This document shows positions 1 to 5,656 of a DNA stretch of 28,621 bases, in pieces. The notes under the pieces were generated by a model that saw nothing but the letters and a program-made list of their open reading frames with translations, was not told the DNA's origin and ran no database searches. Where the stretch lies: positions 1 through 28,621 of the forward strand of contig DDOU01000065.1 of assembly GCA_002341825.1 (NCBI GenBank). Reading direction: 5' to 3'. Numbering within the stretch: position 1 is the first letter of the stretch; every line of letters starts with the position of its first letter. This DNA is from Candidatus Igneacidithiobacillus taiwanensis (GTDB lineage: Bacteria; Pseudomonadota; Gammaproteobacteria; Acidithiobacillales; Acidithiobacillaceae). The translations under genes were made by a program, and so were the position numbers.

Positions 1-36
1 AAGAGCGGCTTCTTCAAACGGCTCTTTGGAGGCTGA
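1..36 (+). CDS. minD: Septum-site determining ATPase MinD, C-terminal end only (partial)
   Basis: Only the last eleven codons and the stop are inside the window. They read [11 protein letters not shown], closely resembling the C-terminal amphipathic helix by which MinD binds the inner membrane in its ATP form (E. coli MinD ends in a near-identical KRLFGG). The stop codon ends one base before the minE start, the usual minD-minE coupling. MinD would recruit MinC to block misplaced division and MinE to be released from the membrane. Identification rests on this short tail plus the adjacent minE. Confidence 0.88.
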   Translation, partial: KSGFFKRLFGG

Positions 37-37
37 A

Positions 38-289
38 ATGTCCTTCCTCGACTATCTCTTGGGTTCAAAAAAAAAGACGGCAAGCGTCGCCAAGGACCGC
101 CTCAAGCTCATCCTTGCCCACGAGCGTAGCGCTGGCGCGCCGGATTTTTTGCCTGCCCTGCAGGCGGAACTCCTGACCGTGATCAGTAAATATATCCCCG
201 TAGAAAAAGATCAGATTTCCGTGCATATGGAACGACGGGGAGACTTTGAGGTTCTGGAACTGAATATCCTCTTTCCCGACCAGCACTGA
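38..289 (+). CDS. minE: Cell division topological specificity factor MinE
   Basis: 83-residue protein, close to the usual size of about 88. MinE stimulates MinD ATPase at the membrane and drives the pole-to-pole oscillation that places the division septum at mid-cell. The N-terminal part (about residues 2-35), with SFLDYL, a basic stretch and [13 protein letters not shown], is the anti-MinCD/membrane-binding region. The rest is the dimerising topological specificity domain. I chose the ATG at 38 because GGAGG at 28-32, inside the last minD codons, lies five bases before it. An in-frame TTG at 26 would overlap that site and add residues not typical of MinE. Confidence 0.97.
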   Translation: MSFLDYLLGSKKKTASVAKDRLKLILAHERSAGAPDFLPALQAELLTVISKYIPVEKDQISVHMERRGDFEVLELNILFPDQH

Positions 290-307
290 CTTCCAACGAG
301 GAGCGGC

Positions 308-1414
308 ATGGGTAACCGGCGCTTCGTTTCACGTGAAACCAACCTGCATGCCCAAATGAGTCGACGTGGCCTTGCGCCGGGAACGCTTCTCGACGAGGGT
401 GGCGAGAGCCCAGCTACGCTGCGACTCCTGCGCTATCGCCCTGAGACCTGCGAACAGGAAGCAGCGCCGAGTTTTTCCCGAGCCGCGCAGCTCTGTGCGG
501 CCAACGCCGGAACCGTCTGGCTACACAGTAGCGGTATTCCCAACCGTGCGCAGCTAGAAGAGCTCGGCCAGCAATTCGGTATTCATCCCCTCACCCTGGA
601 GGACATCCAGGGTAGCTTTCACCAAGCCAAATTGGAAACTTTTGAGCACTATGTCTACCTCCAATGCCAGAATCTGAGTGTCCAGAACGAACGAGTGGAG
701 GTGGTGCCCTTTCACATCCTGCTCAAAGAGGGCTTGGTGATCAGCATCCTTTCTGGCGCCGACGACATCACCACGCCCCTATTGGATCGATTGCAAAATC
801 CGCAGTCCCGCCTGCGCCAGCGTGATGCCGGTTATCTCGTATATGCCTTGCTCGACCTTGTCGTCGATCAGGCCTTTCCTGCCCTGCAACGCTTTACCCA
901 CCAGGTCGAAGTCTTGGAGGAGGATCTCCTCACGCGCGTGCACAATGGCCAGATAGTCGCCATCCAACAGGCCAAGCGTGACCTCATCGTCTTCAACCAT
1001 GTTCTATGGCCCATGCAGGAAACCGTCTCCCGCCTCAACCACAGCATCGGTGAGCACCCCTTGCTGCGCAGCAACCTCCGACCCTTTCTCAATGACCTCT
1101 ACGACCACACCATCCAGCTCATGAGCCTCCTCACGAGTGAGCGCGACGTGGTGAGTGGCCTGATGGACATTTATCTCTCGATGGTCAATAACCGGCTGAG
1201 CGACATCATGCGGGTCTTGACCATCATCTCTACCATTTTCATCCCCCTCACCTTCGTGACCGGGATTTACGGGATGAACATCGACGGCATTCCCCTGCTC
1301 CACTATCGCTATGGCTATGAAATCGTCGTTACCTTCATGACTATCGTCGCGCTCAGCATGCTCTGGTATTTTCGTCGGCGCGGCTGGATTTTCCAGCGTC
1401 GTGGCCGTGCATGA
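308..1414 (+). CDS. corA: CorA-type magnesium/cobalt ion channel
   Basis: 368-residue inner-membrane divalent cation channel, the usual CorA length. The large N-terminal cytoplasmic domain includes TLEDI (about residue 96) and a long helical stretch. Two C-terminal membrane segments follow, at roughly residues 305-330 and 338-358. The selectivity motif YGMN lies just after the first segment, and a basic tail RRRGWIFQRRG follows the second. CorA forms pentamers that passively import Mg2+. The start at 308 is supported by GAGGAG at 298-303. A later ATG at 356 would give a protein beginning SRRGLAPGTLL, which is where similarity to other CorA proteins begins, but it has no ribosome site. The extra 16 residues contain a parS sequence. 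The stop overlaps the next gene's ATG by four bases (ATGA). Confidence 0.95.
   Translation: MGNRRFVSRETNLHAQMSRRGLAPGTLLDEGGESPATLRLLRYRPETCEQEAAPSFSRAAQLCAANAGTVWLHSSGIPNRAQLEELGQQFGIHPLTLEDIQGSFHQAKLETFEHYVYLQCQNLSVQNERVEVVPFHILLKEGLVISILSGADDITTPLLDRLQNPQSRLRQRDAGYLVYALLDLVVDQAFPALQRFTHQVEVLEEDLLTRVHNGQIVAIQQAKRDLIVFNHVLWPMQETVSRLNHSIGEHPLLRSNLRPFLNDLYDHTIQLMSLLTSERDVVSGLMDIYLSMVNNRLSDIMRVLTIISTIFIPLTFVTGIYGMNIDGIPLLHYRYGYEIVVTFMTIVALSMLWYFRRRGWIFQRRGRA
325..340. other. parS-like chromosome partitioning site (ParB binding) inside corA
   Basis: The sequence CGTTTCACGTGAAACC contains a 14-base perfect palindrome, GTTTCACGTGAAAC. It differs from the widely conserved bacterial parS (TGTTTCACGTGAAACA) only at the two outermost bases. 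It lies in the first codons of corA (encoding FVSRET). The dnaN-recF-gyrB block at the right end implies that the origin is roughly 30 kb away, and parS sites cluster near oriC. It would be the loading site of the CTPase clamp ParB. No second copy was seen here. Confidence 0.8.
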
Positions 1415-1977
1415 TGAAGACGGTCACACCGCCAGCACTCGGCGCCGCGCCACAAGCCCACGTCGCACCAAATCTGCAGATCCATCGCCTTTCTGCTTCG
1501 GATTGGCCGCGCTACGCGCTGGGCATAGGCGAATTGCTCAATCACGAGATTACCCATAGCGCCTACCTGTATCGCGAGGAAGTCTTCGACCGCGAAGAGC
1601 TCGAACGCTGGCTGCAAACGCGAACCCAGCCCCAGGGAATGCTCTGCGTCGCCATCCTCGAGGGCAACTTGGTTGGCTTTGCGAGCTATGCACCATTTCG
1701 CAGCTTTTCCGGTAGTGTCGATACCGTCGAGCACTCGCTCTATGTCAGCCAGTATTGGCGTACGCAGGGTATTGGTGGCAAGCTCTTACAAGCGAGCCTG
1801 CACATCGCCCAGCAAGCCGGGAAAAAATCTCTGGTCGGCGTTATCGATAGCGAGAACTTGCCGAGCATCCGTTTGCACGAGCGCCACCAATTCGATCACG
1901 TTGGCTGCCTGCGCGGCTTGGGGCGAAAGTTTGGGGTCTATCGCAACGCCGAGCTCTTTCAGCGACTGCTATCCTAA
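1411..1977 (+). CDS. GNAT-family N-acetyltransferase, phosphinothricin-acetyltransferase-like
   Basis: 188-residue acetyl-CoA-dependent acetyltransferase. The GNAT core shows the acceptor-side region with YREEVFDREE (about residues 48-57), the strand VAILEGNLVGFASY, and the acetyl-CoA loop RTQGIGGKLL (about 116-125). The segment ENLPSIRLHERHQFDHVG is typical of the Pat/Bar/YncA subgroup, which acetylates amino acids such as methionine sulfone or phosphinothricin. The substrate here is unknown. The start overlaps the corA stop (ATGA), so the two are probably translationally coupled. The second codon is also ATG, so initiation could be at 1414. Confidence 0.85.
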   Translation: MMKTVTPPALGAAPQAHVAPNLQIHRLSASDWPRYALGIGELLNHEITHSAYLYREEVFDREELERWLQTRTQPQGMLCVAILEGNLVGFASYAPFRSFSGSVDTVEHSLYVSQYWRTQGIGGKLLQASLHIAQQAGKKSLVGVIDSENLPSIRLHERHQFDHVGCLRGLGRKFGVYRNAELFQRLLS

Positions 1978-2031
1978 GTAAGCCCATACCGAAGCGGCGC
2001 CCTGTAAAGGCGCACTGGAAGAGATCTACCC

Positions 2032-3213
2032 ATGAATTCGACCATGCCGCACGCTTTACGTATTCTGATTGCGCCGGATCATTACAAGGGGAGCATGAGC
2101 GCCCCAGCGGCGGCGCAGATCATGCAGCAGGCCTTTGCTCGGCATTTCCCGGGCGCGACTTTCGATCTTCTCCCCCTTGCTGACGGTGGCGAAGGGACTG
2201 CCGCGGCCTTTCAGCAGGCCAAAGCCGGGCTTGTCGAAAAAGTTGCGGTGCGCGATCCTTTGGGGCGATGGCGCGAGGCGGACCTCGTATTACTCGATGC
2301 CGGCAAGACCGCCGTGGTGGAAATGGCGCAGGCAAGCGGACTTCTCCTGCTGCGTCCGGAAGAACGCAACCCCCTGCAGACGAGCTCCCACGGCACCGGC
2401 GAATTGCTGCGGGCGGCGTTGGAGCGCGGCGCCGAAACCATTCTAATCGGCCTGGGCGGCAGTGCCACCAACGACGGCGGCATGGGCATGCTCACTGCCC
2501 TCGGCGCCCGCTTTTATGACGCCAAAGGCAAGGAACTGTCTGCTACAGGGAAAGATCTTGCCCGCGTTGCCAAAGCCGATTTCAGCCAACTGCATCCGCG
2601 CCTAGCCGAAGTACACCTTCTCGCCATCTGCGATGTCGATAATCCCCTCCTTGGTCCTACCGGCGCCACCCAAGTCTATGGCCCACAGAAGGGGGCGGAT
2701 GCCGCCGCGCTCTCGGCTCTGGAGGCCGGCATGCGCAATTACCTCCATCATCTCGAGGCCGATAGCGGCAAAGCCCTTGCTGCCTTGCCAGGTGCCGGTG
2801 CGGCCGGCGGTTTGGGTATGGCCTGTCTCTTCTTGGGCGCGCAACTGCGTTCGGGCATAGGGGTCATTGCCGAGCTGCTGCAATTGGAAGAACGCATCGC
2901 TGCTGCAGATCTGGTCATTACCGGCGAAGGCTGTATAGATGAGCAAACCCTGCATGGTAAGACGATTGCCGGGGTGCTACGCGTCGCGCAGCGTCAAGCC
3001 CGCCCCGTCGTGGTCATCGCTGGCGCTTTGCGAACGGATGTCGAAACTTGGCGGAAATTGGGCGCCACGGCGGTATTCAGTAGCGTCGCCAGCTCGGCCC
3101 CGGAGGCGGACCTGCTTGCCTCGGGGCCCAGCAACTTAGAGCGAACCGCCAGCAGCGTTGCCGCCACCTTGGCCTGCGGCCTTGGCCTCGCTGCCCGAAC
3201 TGCCCAAGCCTAG
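2032..3213 (+). CDS. Glycerate kinase, class I (GlxK/GarK type)
   Basis: 393-residue ATP-dependent kinase of the GlxK/GarK family, which phosphorylates D-glycerate, usually to 2-phosphoglycerate. Family signatures are the opening IAPDHYKGSMSA, LADGGEGTAAAF (about residue 46), IGLGGSATNDGGMGML (about 139) and VITGEGCIDEQTLHGKT (about 295). It follows the acetyltransferase by 54 bases. An in-frame ATG at 2044 is an alternative start. Position next to an MFS transporter and a glycolate-oxidase operon suggests the last step of glycolate salvage, though it is on the far side of the convergent MFS gene. Its stop codon TAG shares the tetranucleotide CTAG with the MFS stop on the other strand. Confidence 0.93.
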   Translation: MNSTMPHALRILIAPDHYKGSMSAPAAAQIMQQAFARHFPGATFDLLPLADGGEGTAAAFQQAKAGLVEKVAVRDPLGRWREADLVLLDAGKTAVVEMAQASGLLLLRPEERNPLQTSSHGTGELLRAALERGAETILIGLGGSATNDGGMGMLTALGARFYDAKGKELSATGKDLARVAKADFSQLHPRLAEVHLLAICDVDNPLLGPTGATQVYGPQKGADAAALSALEAGMRNYLHHLEADSGKALAALPGAGAAGGLGMACLFLGAQLRSGIGVIAELLQLEERIAAADLVITGEGCIDEQTLHGKTIAGVLRVAQRQARPVVVIAGALRTDVETWRKLGATAVFSSVASSAPEADLLASGPSNLERTASSVAATLACGLGLAARTAQA

Positions 3214-4508
3214 CCCACGGCAGCACCCATATCGCCGGCGGGGGTAACACTACGCTTTGCCTCCAGATCGATGGGCAAGGGGATGCGCATGGCCCAGAGG
3301 TTGACGAGCATACCCAAGGCAGCCAAGACCGCCATTACCCAAAAGACACCGGACCAGCCAACCGTGCCAATGAGCACCGAGGAGGACACCGGTCCAATGG
3401 CACTCACGGAGTTGGAGATCAGGCCAATGGCGAAGGCGCCGGCGCCCATAGTCGCCACCGGAAAACAATTACACGGCGACGCCCAATAGTTGGGTGGAGT
3501 GGCCATGGTGCAGGCAACGACCAGGGCAGAAATCAAAAACCACGTGTAGGATATTGGTGCAACGTACAAAATCATCAGGGCACCGAGAATCACCGCACCG
3601 TTGGCAAAGCTGATCACACGCAGGCGCGCGTTGATGACACTACGGTGGGAGGCATCGCGCCGAGCCCGGAGATCCCCCAGAAGCGCGCCGAGGATGGCGG
3701 CCACAAAGCCCATCAGACCCCAGATGAACATGACATTACCGGTTTGCGTCGGTTGGTAGCCGAGATGATAGGCATACAGAGGCAAGAAGCCGCCAATGGT
3801 GAACAGCGCCCAATTATTGGGAATCTGGACGATGCCCATGATCCAGGTCATGGGATAGGACCAGGCGCTGCGATGGTGCCCAACCTTGGCTTTTTTGATA
3901 TCGCCGGCGTGGCTTGCGGCGTCCTTGGCGAAGAGAAAATAGATCACGGAACCCAGCACCATGATCCCGGCAGTAATGAAATAGACATCCTGCCAACCGA
4001 GGGCGGCCAGACTCCCGGTGACGATACCGCCAACGGCACCGCCGAGGGTAATGGCGCCCAGCATTGCCGCCAGGGAAATACCGCGCTGGCTAGACCGGAA
4101 CCATCCTCCGAGTTGCAGCGAGAAGAGCGCAATCATCATGATCATCAACCCTTGGCAGAAGCGCAGCACTACCAGCAGCAGCAAGGATTTGGTGAGGGGA
4201 ATGAGGATGGGCAGCAATACCTGCGGCACAATGAGAAAAACCTGCGCCAATAGTACCCCGAGTTTGATGCGCGTATCGAAGATGCCGCCGTGGCCAAGAA
4301 AAAAGGCCACGAACAACCCAACGGAAAAGGCGTCTACCCCGGCAGTGGCAAGGGTGGATGCGGAAACCCCCATGGCCTGCGCCATGGCGGGCGCGGCGAC
4401 TCCGAAGGCAGTCAACGACATGAAACTGGTGGTCATGATGATGCCTGCAACCGATGCCATTACCCAACGGTAGGGCGACGAGTATTCCGGTAATTCTTGT
4501 AGATCCAT
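3210..4508 (-). CDS. MFS transporter, probably for a small organic acid
   Basis: 432-residue inner-membrane carrier of the major facilitator superfamily with about twelve hydrophobic segments. These begin at residue 15 (WVMASVAGIIMTTSF) and are split by a basic central loop near residues 195-215 (KDAASHAGDIKKAKVGHHRS). RFCQGLMIMM (about residue 117) and WFRSSQRG (about 136) match the conserved helix 4-5 region, and DLRARRDASHRS a later cytoplasmic loop. The start is supported by GAGGAG about eight bases upstream on the minus strand. Lying downstream of the IclR gene and opposite glycerate kinase, it may carry glycolate, glycerate or a related hydroxy acid. That substrate is inferred from context only. 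It ends convergently with glycerate kinase, sharing the stop bases. Confidence 0.85.
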   Translation of the reverse strand: MDLQELPEYSSPYRWVMASVAGIIMTTSFMSLTAFGVAAPAMAQAMGVSASTLATAGVDAFSVGLFVAFFLGHGGIFDTRIKLGVLLAQVFLIVPQVLLPILIPLTKSLLLLVVLRFCQGLMIMMIALFSLQLGGWFRSSQRGISLAAMLGAITLGGAVGGIVTGSLAALGWQDVYFITAGIMVLGSVIYFLFAKDAASHAGDIKKAKVGHHRSAWSYPMTWIMGIVQIPNNWALFTIGGFLPLYAYHLGYQPTQTGNVMFIWGLMGFVAAILGALLGDLRARRDASHRSVINARLRVISFANGAVILGALMILYVAPISYTWFLISALVVACTMATPPNYWASPCNCFPVATMGAGAFAIGLISNSVSAIGPVSSSVLIGTVGWSGVFWVMAVLAALGMLVNLWAMRIPLPIDLEAKRSVTPAGDMGAAVG

Positions 4509-4541
4509 GGCTTACTCTCCTCTCAAAAACCAACGCCCCCA

Positions 4542-4566
4542 CCGAGGGGAGGGCTCGGCGGTTTTT
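4542..4566 (+). terminator. Hairpin followed by a T-run, terminator-like on the plus strand
   Basis: CCGAG at 4542-4546 and CTCGG at 4554-4558 form a five-pair stem with a seven-base loop. Two more G-C pairs are possible beyond one mismatch, and GG then TTTTT (4562-4566) follows. In plus orientation it resembles an intrinsic terminator that could stop readthrough from the minE-corA-glycerate kinase unit, which has no obvious terminator at its end. On the minus strand it would be a leader hairpin just upstream of the MFS ribosome site. No folding energy was calculated. Confidence 0.35.
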
Positions 4567-4639
4567 CGGGCAGCTCTGGATATAAGAGAATAATAATTTT
4601 TGAATACATAGAGTTACCGCCCTAACTTGCCGCTTTTTC

Positions 4640-4668
4640 AGGCTAGTTCCGGCTCTTTCTTTCCGCAA
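4640..4668 (-). promoter_or_regulatory. Candidate sigma-70 promoter for the MFS gene
   Basis: On the minus strand TTGCGG (4668-4663), a 17-base spacer and TAGCCT (4645-4640) form a weak -35/-10 pair. The -35 and the start of the spacer lie within ATTGCGGAAAGAAAG (4669-4655). That matches 13 of 15 bases of ATTGCGGAATGATAG at 5596-5610, which lies in the candidate promoter of the divergent operon. The resemblance supports a shared promoter or operator, possibly controlled by the adjacent IclR protein. Confidence 0.35.
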
Positions 4669-4750
4669 TATTCTATTATTCCACGATGTGGGATAAAGGC
4701 GCCGATTTGGGCCTGTGCGGCAGGATAATAAAGGAGAAAGGCTTGCCCGC

Positions 4751-5581
4751 TCAGCGCGCCATGGGCTTGTATTCCGGATGTTCTGGATAGTGCACGTTGA
4801 GGGTGACCTTACGACCGCGTAGGTTACGGACGATGCGCCGCCCCGCCTCGGACAGGAGTTTGCTCCAGACGAGTTGCCGGCGATCGATGGGCGCCGAGAT
4901 GCTCAGCCCCACCACCCAGGGCAACTTGGCCTCGAGCAGGATGGCAAGACAGCCAACCCCTTCCTCGGCCTCTTCGTTGTCGAGGGCAAAACCGCGCTCC
5001 CGGGTGGCCTGCAGTTCCGCGGTCAGGGCGGGAAGGCTTTGCAGGGAGTGGCGGGTAAGGGCAGGAAGGCCACAGCGGCGCGCATAGGCGGCAACGGCTT
5101 CGGCATCGCCGCGAGCCAGCATCAGCTTGCCGACGGCGGTGCAATGCAGGGGTGCGCGGCTGCCGATGATCTGCTCCACCCGCATCAGACGACGGGGAGA
5201 AACCCGCGCCACATAGAGCACCTCATCCTGCTCTTGAATGCTCAAATTTACCGTCTCTTGCACCTGATCGCGCAACCAGAGCATGGCGGGTCGGGCCAGA
5301 GTGCAGAGGTCGTTGCGCCCGGCAATGAGTTCGGCCCAGTCGGCAAGCTGTGCCGCGAAGAGATAGTGTCCTTGCGCATCGCGCGTCAGCAAGCCATTGG
5401 CCTGCGCCGCAGCAAGAATGCGAAACGCGGTGGAGCTGGCCAGGCCGGTTTCTGCGGCGAGCACCTTGAGGCTCGCCTCGCCGCCCTCGGCAGCGAGGGC
5501 ATCGAGGAGGGAACGTAGGCGGTCAATGACTTGTATTCCCGAAGAAACTTGTTTCTTCGCCACGTTTTTATTCCGCATCAT
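4751..5581 (-). CDS. IclR-family transcriptional regulator
   Basis: 276-residue cytoplasmic DNA-binding protein. An N-terminal winged helix-turn-helix covers about residues 14-75 (SGIQVIDRLRSLLDAL; LKVLAAETGLASSTAFRIL as helix-turn-helix). The IclR effector domain follows, with VLYVARV, LHCTAVGKLMLA (about 145) and EEAEEGVGCLAILL (about 200-213). IclR proteins bind small organic acids such as glyoxylate, pyruvate or aromatic acids. Being divergent from the glycolate-oxidase operon, it probably controls it, the MFS gene and itself. Two consecutive start codons (5581 and 5578) are possible, with no good ribosome site before either. Both lie inside an inverted repeat, so autoregulation is plausible. 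Confidence 0.93.
   Translation of the reverse strand: MMRNKNVAKKQVSSGIQVIDRLRSLLDALAAEGGEASLKVLAAETGLASSTAFRILAAAQANGLLTRDAQGHYLFAAQLADWAELIAGRNDLCTLARPAMLWLRDQVQETVNLSIQEQDEVLYVARVSPRRLMRVEQIIGSRAPLHCTAVGKLMLARGDAEAVAAYARRCGLPALTRHSLQSLPALTAELQATRERGFALDNEEAEEGVGCLAILLEAKLPWVVGLSISAPIDRRQLVWSKLLSEAGRRIVRNLRGRKVTLNVHYPEHPEYKPMAR
5541..5558. promoter_or_regulatory. Perfect 18-base dyad within the iclR-type 5' coding region (operator candidate)
   Basis: GAAGAAAC-TT-GTTTCTTC is a perfect inverted repeat with eight-base arms, inside codons 8-14 of the regulator. Its core AACTTGTT resembles the core AACAAGTT of the dyad at 5626-5639. IclR-family operators are short AT-rich palindromes, so this is a candidate autoregulatory site; it may also be partly a coding coincidence. 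Confidence 0.4.
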
Positions 5582-5605
5582 GAAAAATTATTTTCATTGC
5601 GGAAT
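5570..5605. promoter_or_regulatory. Imperfect 36-base dyad over the iclR-type start codon
   Basis: Outer arms ATTCCGCA (5570-5577) and TGCGGAAT (5598-5605) are perfect inverted repeats. They enclose a second inverted repeat, TGAAAA (5581-5586) and TTTTCA (5591-5596), offset by one base. The structure spans both possible start codons of the regulator and the -35 region of the candidate promoter for the divergent operon. It could be an operator or, in the regulator mRNA, a hairpin masking the start. Confidence 0.45.
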
Positions 5606-5625
5606 GATAGTTTTCTTCCTAGAGT
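5597..5625 (+). promoter_or_regulatory. Candidate promoter for the ThDP enzyme-DUF1537-glcDEF operon
   Basis: TTGCGG (5597-5602), a 17-base spacer and TAGAGT (5620-5625) form a weak sigma-70-like promoter ending about 30 bases before the first gene. The predicted transcription start falls within the dyad at 5626-5639. The direct repeat AGTTTTCTTCC occurs in the spacer (5609-5619) and again at 5633-5643. Confidence 0.4.
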
Positions 5626-5633
5626 GAAAACAA
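5604..5633 (-). promoter_or_regulatory. Candidate promoter for the iclR-type gene
   Basis: On the minus strand TTGTTT (5633-5628), an 18-base spacer and TATCAT (5609-5604) form a plausible -35/-10 pair about 25 bases upstream of the regulator start. It overlaps the opposing promoter, so RNA polymerase could not easily occupy both at once. Confidence 0.35.
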
Positions 5634-5639
5634 GTTTTC
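5626..5639. promoter_or_regulatory. Dyad between divergent promoters (operator candidate)
   Basis: GAAAAC-AA-GTTTTC is a perfect inverted repeat that overlaps the predicted start of the rightward operon and the -35 box of the leftward regulator promoter. Its core resembles the dyad at 5541-5558. The location suits a repressor site, and the neighbouring IclR protein is the obvious candidate ligand. Confidence 0.5.
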
Positions 5640-5656
5640 TTCCAACGGACCAAACC

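Larger units (their letters stand above)
4509..4750. other. Intergenic region between iclR-type gene and MFS gene
   Basis: 242 bases, much more AT-rich than the flanking genes, especially around 4580-4610 and 4660-4685. From right to left in the direction of MFS transcription it contains a promoter-like motif (4640-4668), a leader of about 125 bases, a GC-rich hairpin (4539-4561) and the MFS ribosome site. No small protein gene with a convincing ribosome site was seen. Confidence 0.7.
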
